NCBI GenBank assembly: GCA_003094535.1
Contig: NATV01000114.1
Span: 55,536-119,535, forward strand
Origin: a gamma proteobacterium symbiont of Ctena orbiculata
GTDB taxonomy: Bacteria; Pseudomonadota; Gammaproteobacteria; Chromatiales; Chromatiaceae
DNA: 64,000 bases
Reading direction: 5' to 3'
Shown: positions 26,643-34,975 of the stretch, piece after piece
How the letters are laid out: each line of letters starts with the position of its first letter
Position numbering within the stretch: position 1 is the first letter of the stretch
Notes under the pieces: generated by a model
Seen by the model: the letters and a program-made list of their open reading frames with translations, nothing else
Databases searched by the model: none
Told to the model about the DNA's origin: nothing
Program-made: the position numbers and the translations under genes

Positions 26643-28667
26643 TCACCCAGCGATCTCTTCACCTTTCAGGGTCAGTTCGATGGCCTGCCTGACATAACCC
26701 TTGTACCACTCATTGACGATTGCGATAAAGTCGTAGAGGGACTGTGGATCGTCCTTATCCCGCACATGATCGCTTACCCTGAAGGAGGGAAATACAATCG
26801 CAGCGGTAGAGGTACGGGTCAGCCGTTTATCGAAATTGGCTACCGCGATGGGTACGATCATCGGTTCAGGATCGGCGGCCAGCGCGAGGCGGAAGACCCC
26901 GGACTTGAACGGGCCGGGCGACTCCTCCGTGTAGTAACAGCGCCCCTCCGGGCAGATGATGATATTCTCCCCCTGTTTCAACCGCGCCACTGCCTGATCC
27001 GTGAATTGCCGGTTGCGCTGCTCCCGGGTCAGGTGGTGATCGCGATCCTCCTCGTCGACCTCGCCTGGATAGACATAGAGATACTCGAGACGGTCGAAAT
27101 ATTGCTGAAAACCGTACCAGTCGAGTTCGGGCTTGCGAATTACCCTGATCGGCGCCTCATGGTATTTCGGATAGATCAGCATGCTGGAGACAAAATGGGT
27201 ATCCAGGGTCAGACGAAAGTCGTTCGGCAGCATGTTGTCCGTGTGGTTCTCCAAATGGTTCATGATGAACAGATGTCCCGGGGAGTCCGGCAGATGCTCC
27301 TCCCCCGCCAGCCTGTAGCTGGTCTGTTGAAACAGTGCCTGAAACGCCTGCATGCAGTGATGCCGCACTTCCCTTGAAGGCTGACCCTCGGGGGCATTGG
27401 CGACACTCTCGTAAATTCGTTGCAGCCCCTGGTAAAAATGGAGTTCGTCATGCACTTTTTCCAGGATGTCCAGAGAGAGCCTCGCCAGGTTGCGTTCATT
27501 CTCATCCTCGCCATGATTGCGGATCAGTTCCAGGGTGCCGAAGGCGTCGGAGAGGGTCAGGCGGTTCTGCAGAAGGTAGGGGATTTTGTAAAGTGGCGAG
27601 GTCACATGCAGGGTATCGGCATTCTGTTCCAACAGCGCGGTCACGGCCAGTGTCTCTTTGTGATACCGCCTCGCGATCAACTGGGTCCGTGCCATGCGCA
27701 GACGGTTGCCGATCAACCAGATCACCCGCTCCATCAGTTCCCCGGCAAAGCTTGGATCCTGGTGACACAGCGCAGTCAGGGAATCGGCGTCAAACACCAA
27801 GGCACAGACAGAATCGCTGGCGATTGCAGATACCTGATAGTGGCGGGGATCGACCACGGCAGACCAGCCGAACGCTTGACCGGGATTCTCCAAACTGTTG
27901 AGAAAAAAACAGACCTTGCCTTCACTGCTGCAATACCAGAGCTCGACCCGACCGCTGACAAGCAGGTAGAACTTATCCGCCCCATCCCCCTGTTGAAAAA
28001 GCGAAGTGCCGGAGGTTACCCGAATCATGCGCCCTAGGGAGATCATGGTGCGCAAGTGATGATCGGGCATGGCTTCGAAAAATGTGGCGTGGCGTAAAAA
28101 GCGAAAGGTCGACTCCTGATCGCTGCCCAGGTTTTCATATTCGGCAATCGGGCTTGCCTGCTGGGCCGAAATCACTACCGACGGCTCCAGCACTGCCCGA
28201 CCCTCAACGCCGCTGCTTGCGATCAGGCGGTCCCTGTTACCCACCAGCCGGCGTGCCAGTACTTCAGCGACGCGGCGCAGCAGTGTGTAGGCGGTGTGAG
28301 GCGACTGCTCCATCAGCTCAGTCAATATAGTCCTTGGGATGCGTATAAAACTGCACTCGGTTTCACAGCGCACGGTCACCGTATGGCGATAGGGCGCGCG
28401 AAAAACCGACCATCCGATCATCGCTCCCACCTCGCTGTCGGTGCCAACCAGGAGATCATCCATGCCAGCCACGTGGATCAGAAACTGCACCTTCCCGGTC
28501 AACAGAAAATAGAGCGCAATGGCGCGATCGTGCTGATGCAGCAGGATATCGCCTTTTGCCATCTGTCGAACTTCGGACGCTTCCCCGAGACGGTTGATCA
28601 CATCTCTCTCGATACCCTGGAAAAATGCGAGTTCAGCGAGTTCAGCGAGTTCAGATGTTTCCACCAT
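26643..28667 (-). CDS. Double cyclic-nucleotide-binding domain fused to a PlsC-like acyltransferase
   Basis: A 674-residue soluble protein. Two CNB domains lie at about 12-130 and 190-310; both have the beta-barrel pattern (LYFLLTGKVQFLI and FYLLVSGRVELWY), but the phosphate-binding cassettes are degenerate (GAMIGWSVFRAPYRHTV, GQAFGWSAVVDPRHYQV), so cyclic nucleotide binding is doubtful. A helical linker leads to a PlsC-like domain (about 450-650) with IMNHLENHTDNM, where the HX4D motif would be, and CPEGRCYYTEE, matching the EGTR block. It may sense a redox or ligand signal and acylate a lipid or protein. It faces mrfB convergently with six bases between stops. Confidence 0.82.
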   Translation of the reverse strand: MVETSELAELAELAFFQGIERDVINRLGEASEVRQMAKGDILLHQHDRAIALYFLLTGKVQFLIHVAGMDDLLVGTDSEVGAMIGWSVFRAPYRHTVTVRCETECSFIRIPRTILTELMEQSPHTAYTLLRRVAEVLARRLVGNRDRLIASSGVEGRAVLEPSVVISAQQASPIAEYENLGSDQESTFRFLRHATFFEAMPDHHLRTMISLGRMIRVTSGTSLFQQGDGADKFYLLVSGRVELWYCSSEGKVCFFLNSLENPGQAFGWSAVVDPRHYQVSAIASDSVCALVFDADSLTALCHQDPSFAGELMERVIWLIGNRLRMARTQLIARRYHKETLAVTALLEQNADTLHVTSPLYKIPYLLQNRLTLSDAFGTLELIRNHGEDENERNLARLSLDILEKVHDELHFYQGLQRIYESVANAPEGQPSREVRHHCMQAFQALFQQTSYRLAGEEHLPDSPGHLFIMNHLENHTDNMLPNDFRLTLDTHFVSSMLIYPKYHEAPIRVIRKPELDWYGFQQYFDRLEYLYVYPGEVDEEDRDHHLTREQRNRQFTDQAVARLKQGENIIICPEGRCYYTEESPGPFKSGVFRLALAADPEPMIVPIAVANFDKRLTRTSTAAIVFPSFRVSDHVRDKDDPQSLYDFIAIVNEWYKGYVRQAIELTLKGEEIAG

Positions 28668-28791
28668 TGCGGTTACCCTTATACAAAACGTTTCATCTCA
28701 GTACCGCATGAGTTGTTGTTGGGAGGCGTTATGCTAGGTCGATTTACGCCTTTCGTCTAAAAATACCCTATTACTCATCTATAGTAGAATC

Positions 28792-29748
28792 ATGCGGCGC
28801 CATTTCAAACCCGATCATACAAAACCAAAGGATTTTGATCTCTTCTGGCAGGAGACACTCAACAAGCTGGATGTCATCGATCCTGATCCAATCGTTACCG
28901 CCACGGAGCACTCACCCGACCACCCCGAGCTCGTTTTGGAGTATGTGACCTATCTATCCCTTGGTGGTGTACGCATTACCGGGCTGCTTACCCATTGGCA
29001 CGATAACCTGCCGAGACCACTGGTTGTATACAGTCACGGCTATGGCTGCCAATGCATGCCGCAGTGGTCCTGGGCCGAAACTGGGCTGAACTGTTTTGGT
29101 GTGGATGTTCGCGGTTTCGGCCGATCTCACAACGCCCTTACGGCACCCTCCCACTGGGGCTGGGTATTGAGCGGTATAGGATCACCTGAAACCTCGGTGA
29201 TCCGCGGCGCGGTCTGTGACTATATTCAAGGCGCTTACGTCGCTGAGCGGATATTGCCCAATCCGACCACGCACCACACCTTTCATGGGGTTAGCTTCGC
29301 CGGCGCTTTGGCCCTGAAATCGGCATCGGTGCTTGGCTCGCCAGACCTTCTAGCGGTAGGCGTTCCCACATTCGGGTGGACCGAAGGACGCTACATCTTT
29401 GTCAAATCGGGATCGGGTGCGCAGATTAATCACTATCTCGCCAACCATCCGGAACGCCTGGATGATGTGATGCTGGTGATGCGCTACTTTGATCCCGTTA
29501 ACTTTGCCGATTCCGTGCACTGTCCAGCGTTGATTGGACTGGGATTGAAGGATGAAGTGGTACCCGCGAAGACCGTCTACGCCATTGTCAACCATCTATC
29601 GGGACCGAGAGAGATCATGGAGTTTCCGGTCAGCCATACCGATCTACCCGAGGAGCGGCTTTGGAGTCGCTTTGAGCGATATTGGCTGAGGCTTACGATC
29701 GAGGGGATCAACAATGATTTCGGCTCACAAGCATTTCCTGACGGTTGA
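28792..29748 (+). CDS. Acetyl xylan esterase/cephalosporin-C deacetylase-like alpha/beta hydrolase
   Basis: The 318 residues show the AXE1 family layout: a mixed N-terminal strand region, the oxyanion stretch VVYSHGYG (about 78-85), FGVDVRGFGRS (about 102-112), the nucleophile elbow GVSFAGAL (Ser at about 167), the acid GLKDEVVP (Asp at about 256) and the base VSHTDLP (His at about 283). It probably removes acyl groups from a carbohydrate or small molecule. There is no signal peptide, so it acts in the cytoplasm. It is divergent from the CNB-PlsC gene, with a 124-base AT-rich space between them. Confidence 0.85.
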   Translation: MRRHFKPDHTKPKDFDLFWQETLNKLDVIDPDPIVTATEHSPDHPELVLEYVTYLSLGGVRITGLLTHWHDNLPRPLVVYSHGYGCQCMPQWSWAETGLNCFGVDVRGFGRSHNALTAPSHWGWVLSGIGSPETSVIRGAVCDYIQGAYVAERILPNPTTHHTFHGVSFAGALALKSASVLGSPDLLAVGVPTFGWTEGRYIFVKSGSGAQINHYLANHPERLDDVMLVMRYFDPVNFADSVHCPALIGLGLKDEVVPAKTVYAIVNHLSGPREIMEFPVSHTDLPEERLWSRFERYWLRLTIEGINNDFGSQAFPDG

Positions 29749-29780
29749 ACATGGTATTCAACCTATGGTGATCCACGCCT

Positions 29781-30059
29781 TCACTTATTGGCAGGAAGGT
29801 TTTTGAATCGCCTCCATGAGTAGAGAGAGAGGGCCGAAAGGAACAGCAGTTCAACGGGAAACAGTACAACCAAGTCAACCCTGATATTGCACTCTCCGTT
29901 ACAGTTTTCCAAGACCCAAGCCTCATAGGCAACCGGCAGCAACAGCAATACCGCCGACAGCGCCTGCAGGGTCTGTTTTGAGTGGATGTAGAGTGCGAAA
30001 AAGAAGACCCCCAAGGCGGCGCAGATAAGCAGAAACAGATAGTAGACCAATATCAACAT
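29781..30059 (-). CDS. Small three-helix membrane protein of unknown function
   Basis: A 92-residue protein with three hydrophobic segments (about 2-24, 30-48 and 62-82). Between the second and third is a short loop ENCNGECNIRVD with two cysteines that could form a disulfide or bind metal on the outer face. I do not recognise the family. It stands alone between the esterase (convergent) and the PilZ gene (same strand, 130 bases upstream). The ATG at 30059 is clear; the C-terminus is basic. Confidence 0.6.
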   Translation of the reverse strand: MLILVYYLFLLICAALGVFFFALYIHSKQTLQALSAVLLLLPVAYEAWVLENCNGECNIRVDLVVLFPVELLFLSALSLYSWRRFKNLPANK

Positions 30060-30189
30060 CGTTCAGAATCAATCTCCTGACCCATATTCTGATCATAACC
30101 GTTAATCGGGATTCGTGCCGCCGGCTACCCGTGAGCCGAAACAAGGTAAAGGGGGCGGACCCGCTTGGGACATGCGGACGGTGCGAGCC

Positions 30190-30858
30190 TCAGCCGCGTT
30201 CCCTGGCGATACTGCCCAAGACGTATGAGCAGAGCACCAGATGCTGGAATCGGTTCAGCCCGCGAAATTCCAAACCATGAACATAGCGCACCCGACCGTC
30301 CTTGGCCTCTGCCTTGCGTATATTCCGAATCACGCTCATCAGTTTCAGGGTATCGTCTCCACTGCAAACGGAAAGGGTATAGACCACCTGAATAACACTT
30401 CCGATCTCCCCAAGTTTTTGCGTGTCGATCACGCGGGCTCCGGTACTGCTGATATCCGTGATGATGACCGGTCGCTCCTCCTCTGCTCCCGAAGCACCCT
30501 GTGGCCAGACGGCAAGCGCATCGATCTCAGTATCAACACGAGGCGCATTGCGCACCACCGCGCTCTCGACATCATCCGGGTAGGAGAGATGGATGTGGGG
30601 ATAGGGTTTTGAGGACGCATTCAGCACATGAGAGACGAATCCGAAGACATTGCTTCCCTGTAGCATTCGGACGGTAAAGCTCTGACCGTCACGAACGATC
30701 AGCGGCCTCCCCTGTCTACGGGGAGTAGTGATCACCAAACTCTGCCCGGGCAGGAATCCGATCAGGGTGGCGGCGTAGCGCTCTGAATTTTCACTGGGCG
30801 GCGCCCACTGCAGTTGCAGCACATCACCGATCTGCAAGTATCTGACTGTGTCTTGCAA
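30190..30858 (-). CDS. PilZ domain protein (YcgR-like)
   Basis: A 222-residue cyclic di-GMP receptor candidate. The N-terminal 95 residues resemble the PilZN/YcgR N-terminal domain, and the PilZ domain follows with both ligand motifs intact: RNAPR (RxxxR) at about 103-107 and DISSTG (DxSxxG) at about 134-139. In enterobacteria YcgR brakes flagellar motors, but no flagellar genes are in this window. The start is TTG at 30858, with GGAG eight bases upstream; no ATG is in frame before an upstream stop. Cyclic di-GMP could be supplied or removed by the GGDEF-EAL protein at 51850-55506. Confidence 0.87.
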   Translation of the reverse strand: MQDTVRYLQIGDVLQLQWAPPSENSERYAATLIGFLPGQSLVITTPRRQGRPLIVRDGQSFTVRMLQGSNVFGFVSHVLNASSKPYPHIHLSYPDDVESAVVRNAPRVDTEIDALAVWPQGASGAEEERPVIITDISSTGARVIDTQKLGEIGSVIQVVYTLSVCSGDDTLKLMSVIRNIRKAEAKDGRVRYVHGLEFRGLNRFQHLVLCSYVLGSIARERG

Positions 30859-31038
30859 GGACTCACTCCCATGCGGCTTATGTTAGTATTGAACCATAAT
30901 CCAGTAAAAAACGACGGCTATGATTGCCTTCTAAACAGTCACGGGCAATCAACAACCCAGACTAAGAATAATGCGAACTTTTATCTGTAAAAACAAGTAG
31001 CTGTTTAGGTTACTTTAAGTCCTTTGAATCAGCAAACG

Positions 31039-31758
31039 ATGATTTTCGTGCTTGACGACAATCCGAACACGCCGTTTCCCGACGTCTCCCTTGCGGAACG
31101 TGAGCCGGACGGTTTGCTGGCCGTGGGGGGCGACCTCACGCCCCAACGACTTATTCAAGCCTATCAGCTGGGGATATTTCCCTGGTTTACCGAAGGTGAG
31201 CCGATCCTCTGGTGGTCACCCGATCCGCGCACCGTACTCTACCCGGAAAAGATCAAAGTCAGCCGCAGCCTGAAAAAATTATTGAGGAAAAAGGTCTATA
31301 AAGTCTCCTTTGACCGCGATTTCGACGCCGTTATCAGGGGCTGCGCGGCACCGCGGGAAAACTCTCCGGGCACTTGGCTGGTTCCTGAAATGATCGACGC
31401 CTATCATCAACAGTTTCGGCTTGGACTGGCCCACTCCGTCGAGGTCTGGCAGGACGACATGCTTGTCGGCGGTCTCTACGGCATGGCCATTGGCAGTGTC
31501 TTTTTCGGCGAATCGATGTTCAGCCGCGCCACCGACAGCTCAAAAATCGCCCTGGTTCACCTGAGTCGGAAATTGACCCAATGGGGTTTCAAGATGATCG
31601 ACTGTCAAGTCTATACCCAGCACCTGGCCAGTTTGGGCGCCGAAGAGATTCCAAGGGCCATCTTCTGCAAGGACCTCGCGAGCTGGACCCGGCTCGAGGG
31701 ACGGCCGGGGAGCTGGGCCGATGAAGGCAAGCAGTATCCAGAGATAGATAGATGCTGA
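31039..31758 (+). CDS. aat: Leucyl/phenylalanyl-tRNA--protein transferase
   Basis: N-degron enzyme that adds Leu or Phe from tRNA to proteins with N-terminal Arg or Lys, marking them for ClpAPS. The 239 residues show the family blocks PDGLLAVGGDLTPQRLIQAY, GIFPWF, PILWWSPDPR and GESMFSRATDSSKIAL, with HLASLGAEEIPR near the end. The ATG at 31039 is chosen; a TTG at 31024 is in frame and would add five residues. It overlaps the Bpt gene by seven bases, so both N-degron branches are made together. Confidence 0.95.
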   Translation: MIFVLDDNPNTPFPDVSLAEREPDGLLAVGGDLTPQRLIQAYQLGIFPWFTEGEPILWWSPDPRTVLYPEKIKVSRSLKKLLRKKVYKVSFDRDFDAVIRGCAAPRENSPGTWLVPEMIDAYHQQFRLGLAHSVEVWQDDMLVGGLYGMAIGSVFFGESMFSRATDSSKIALVHLSRKLTQWGFKMIDCQVYTQHLASLGAEEIPRAIFCKDLASWTRLEGRPGSWADEGKQYPEIDRC

Positions 31759-32522
31759 ACACGCCCCCGGGATTCGAGCAGGAGGGGAGCTACGCGCTCT
31801 ACCTGAGTCAGGTTCATGGCTGCTCTTATCTGCCCGGACGGGAGGCTCGCAATCTGTTTCTCGATCCCAACGCCAAGGTCACCCTGAACCTCTATCAGCA
31901 GTTGATCGATCGGGGATTTCGACGCAGTGGATGCTATCTCTATCAACCAGCCTGTCCCCACTGCAACGACTGCATCTCGCTGCGAATACCTACAGCGCGG
32001 TTTCAGCCCTCACGCAGTCAACGTCGTATCTGGAAGCGCAACCTGCCACGCTACGAGGTCAACCCCGGCCCCGCGGAATATAGGGATGAGCACTACCGTC
32101 TCTACCAGCAATACCTGATAGAACGCCATCCGGACGGTGCCATGGTGTGCAACAGTCCCGGTCAATATACCCAGTTCCTCACTTGCGATTGGGCGGAAAC
32201 ACGGTTCATCGAATTCCGCAAGGCGGGGGAACTGGCCGCCGTCGCGGTCACCGACCTGCTTCCAGAAGGCGCCTCCTCGGTATATACCTTCTTCGATCCG
32301 CAGCTGGCCCGGGAGAGCCTTGGTATCTTTGCCCTGCTATGGCAGATCGACTACTCGAGAAGACTCGGTCTGAAGTGGGTCTATCCCGGATTCTGGATCG
32401 AAAGCTGTGACAAGATGAGCTATAAGTCCCGTTTTCGCCCTTTCGAGGCCTGGACCGGACAACAGTGGATAGACCACAACAAACTCAATCAGGGCGGCAA
32501 CGGCAAGGATGAAAGGATATGA
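31752..32522 (+). CDS. bpt: Aspartate/glutamate leucyltransferase (Bpt)
   Basis: Bacterial relative of arginyl-tRNA--protein transferase that adds Leu to proteins with N-terminal Asp or Glu. The 256 residues carry the ATE N-terminal motif HGCSYLPGREARNLFLDP (about 23-40), the Cys pair CPHCNDC (about 72-78) and the C-terminal GNAT-like domain with YTFFDPQLARESLGIFALL and YPGFWIESCDKMSYKSRF. The start overlaps the end of aat. In many proteobacteria infA follows bpt; here it does not. Confidence 0.94.
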   Translation: MLNTPPGFEQEGSYALYLSQVHGCSYLPGREARNLFLDPNAKVTLNLYQQLIDRGFRRSGCYLYQPACPHCNDCISLRIPTARFQPSRSQRRIWKRNLPRYEVNPGPAEYRDEHYRLYQQYLIERHPDGAMVCNSPGQYTQFLTCDWAETRFIEFRKAGELAAVAVTDLLPEGASSVYTFFDPQLARESLGIFALLWQIDYSRRLGLKWVYPGFWIESCDKMSYKSRFRPFEAWTGQQWIDHNKLNQGGNGKDERI

Positions 32523-32645
32523 CCGCATATTGTTCCAATCCGATCACAGAATCGGCGCCGGGCGCTTTTAGTTCTTCTACTATCCTGATATCAGTAGTGG
32601 TGTAAGGTATCCCTACCCGCAAAGCGATCCCCGCCGGAGACATTG

Positions 32646-34637
32646 ATGTCTAATCAGAATATCGGCGTTACCTTCGCCGCCCTCTGCTACCTCTTGGTTA
32701 TGTTTCTGAGCGGCTGCAACTCGTCCAGCAGCAGCGGCGACAGCAACCTTGCACAAAATGATCTGCAACTGAAACAGTTCAATACCTGCGATGAGCTGAA
32801 GTCCTATTTGATCGATACCAACGTCAAACAGAACGACCTTGTCAACATCGCTCAAACACCACCGACTGATTTACTGGATAGTGCGCCAACTACGCTGGTG
32901 GGAGTCAGTTCGGGGTCTCCCGTATCAGAACCCGAAATAGAGATCGTCAGCGGAACCAATAACCAGGTAATTGGCGTCGATGAGGCCGATTTCGTCAAAA
33001 CCAACGGCGACCACACCTACATCCTGTCAGGCGGTAACCTGGTGATTCTGCAGACCTGGCCGGCGGAGCAGAGCCAGGAGATTTCGCGAGTGGAGATCGA
33101 CGGCCACCCACGGGCACTCTTTATCGATGATGATATCGTCTGGGTGGTGAGCGATCTCACTTTGGATATCTATCCGCTCTACAATGTTAGCCTGGCTGCG
33201 GATATCGCGCCCCGGGTCAATCAGATGACCAAGGTCTCTCTGTTCAATGTCGCCGATCCAGGTCAACCCAGCCTGATCAGAGAGACGGTGTTTGAATCCC
33301 AATATATCGACGCACGCAAGATCGATCAGCAGGTCTATCTGATTGTCAGCGCCCAGCTCGAGTTGGATCCTGTACTCGATGACCCGGAAAATGTCGATAT
33401 CGATGATCTGCTGCCCATTCTCTCCGACAATACGGAACCCGCAGCAAACAGCCAGTCCACTACCGCGTTGATCTGCGAATGCGAAGCAATCTATCGGCCC
33501 GATATCGCCAACGGCACCGGCACCCTGACCATCCTGGGTTTCGACTTGGCAAACCCGCTGGCAGCGATCTCCAGTCAAACCATCCTTGGCAACAGCGGTA
33601 TGGTCTATGCCAACGAAGAGCACCTCTACATCGCCAGCGTCGAGGATATGTACTGGCTCTGGCTACCGGTGATGGAAGGGGAAGAGTATCCGAAACCCGG
33701 TACCACCATTCACAAGTTCAGTCTTCAATCGGCACCCCGGTATCTTGCCAGTGGGCGCGTCGATGGCCATCTCCTCAACCAGTTCGCCATGGATGAGTAT
33801 CGGGGCCTGCTCCGTGTGGTGACCACGGAACAGGGGTGGTGGCGTGGAGTCGATCCTGAAAACCGCCTTTATATCATCGAGCAGACAGCGGGTGAGCTGC
33901 TGCCGAGAGCACAACTGGAGAGTTTAGGCAAACCGGGCGAGAGTCTCTTCGCGGTACGCTTCGATGAGGAGAGGGGCTACCTGGTGACCTTTGAGCAGAT
34001 CGATCCCCTGATCACCCTCGATCTCAGTGACGCCAATAACCCGTTGGTCGCGGGAGAACTGGAGGTGCCGGGATTCTCCACCTATCTGCACCCGATTGAG
34101 GAGGATATGATTCTTGCCGTCGGCGTCGATACGGATACCTGGGGTATCAAGCTGAGCCTGTTCGATATCAGTGATTTCTCAGCGCCTGCGCTGATATCCG
34201 AACATCTGATCGGTGCCGGAAGCTACACCGAAGCCGCCTATGACCATCACGCCTTCACCTGGTTCGAGGAGGAGAAGATGCTGGCGATTCCGGTGACACA
34301 ATGGAACGCCCCCCTCGCGCTGCCTGCCTTCGACACCAGCAACATCTTCAACGGGCTGGAGCTCTTCAGGGTTACTGCGCCACAGGGTATAGAGCCCTAC
34401 GCCGCCATCGACCACGACATCTTCTATCGGGAGCAAAACAGCGGCAACTGGTTCTACCCGGAGGGCATACGCAGGAGTTTCTTCGTCTCCGACGATACGA
34501 TGAACAGTTACATCTATTCCATCAGCGGCCGGGGACTACTGGTCAATGATCTTGCCGCCCCCGATATCAACCTTGCGGCTGTAGAACTCCCCGCGGACAA
34601 CAACGACTACCTCTATATTGTCAGCCCCGGTTTGTAA
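32646..34637 (+). CDS. Beta-propeller domain lipoprotein
   Basis: A 663-residue exported lipoprotein: hydrophobic N-terminus with lipobox FLSGC (Cys at about 25), then a Ser/Asn-rich linker. The Beta_propel signature QVIGVDEADFVKTNGDHTYI lies at about 100-119, and repeated blades follow through most of the protein (examples: GSLFAV-type RGYLVTFEQIDPLITLDLSD and EEDMILAVGVDTDTWGIKLS). Two cysteines sit together in ALICECEAIY. The function of this family is not known; surface or periplasmic ligand binding is likely. GGAG precedes the ATG by eight bases; a TTG immediately before it is ignored. Confidence 0.85.
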   Translation: MSNQNIGVTFAALCYLLVMFLSGCNSSSSSGDSNLAQNDLQLKQFNTCDELKSYLIDTNVKQNDLVNIAQTPPTDLLDSAPTTLVGVSSGSPVSEPEIEIVSGTNNQVIGVDEADFVKTNGDHTYILSGGNLVILQTWPAEQSQEISRVEIDGHPRALFIDDDIVWVVSDLTLDIYPLYNVSLAADIAPRVNQMTKVSLFNVADPGQPSLIRETVFESQYIDARKIDQQVYLIVSAQLELDPVLDDPENVDIDDLLPILSDNTEPAANSQSTTALICECEAIYRPDIANGTGTLTILGFDLANPLAAISSQTILGNSGMVYANEEHLYIASVEDMYWLWLPVMEGEEYPKPGTTIHKFSLQSAPRYLASGRVDGHLLNQFAMDEYRGLLRVVTTEQGWWRGVDPENRLYIIEQTAGELLPRAQLESLGKPGESLFAVRFDEERGYLVTFEQIDPLITLDLSDANNPLVAGELEVPGFSTYLHPIEEDMILAVGVDTDTWGIKLSLFDISDFSAPALISEHLIGAGSYTEAAYDHHAFTWFEEEKMLAIPVTQWNAPLALPAFDTSNIFNGLELFRVTAPQGIEPYAAIDHDIFYREQNSGNWFYPEGIRRSFFVSDDTMNSYIYSISGRGLLVNDLAAPDINLAAVELPADNNDYLYIVSPGL

Positions 34638-34975
34638 CGCCTGACGGATCAGCGCGCCCACTCATCCCGCTGCGCAGGTCAATACCGATCTGGCGGTCGT
34701 CGGGATCTACATCTTTCTACCGTCACTCCCGGACTGCAGCGCTGCCATCGCGGCGGATCGGTTAGGCGCAGTTATGGGAAATAGCGCCTTATTGCGTGAT
34801 ATGGCCTATTTTCCGCCCGGCACCATCAAAAATTCTTATTACGAATCAGCTACTTAGTAATTGGCCTACTATTTGCCATCCAATCTTGAATCCCTGTCCA
34901 TGGATGCACAATTTCACCCCGGGCAAAGACACATTGAAGTGAACCTGCGCCTATCAGATTTGGATATTTAGCTGT
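34638..34975. promoter_or_regulatory. Gene-free leader of the TonB/polyferredoxin operon
   Basis: No gene is seen. The stretch must contain the promoter for the receptor gene at 34976. Notable short signals are the inverted repeat ATTAC (34838-34842) and GTAAT (34857-34861) and the overlapping ATTC/GAAT pair at about 34832-34845. A weak direct repeat GGCCTATTTTCCGCC / GGCCTACTATTTGCC is spaced about 60 bases apart. No Fur-box-like 19-mer is evident. The signals are too short for a firm operator call. Confidence 0.35.

Noticed and set aside
28628..28655. Short tandem GTTCAGCGA repeats at the start of the CNB-PlsC gene
   Set aside because: They encode the SELAELAEL start of the protein in frame; no evidence of a regulatory or mobile element.
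34638..34975. Fur box upstream of the TonB operon
   Set aside because: No 19-base GATAATGATAATCATTATC-like sequence was found; only short inverted repeats are present.
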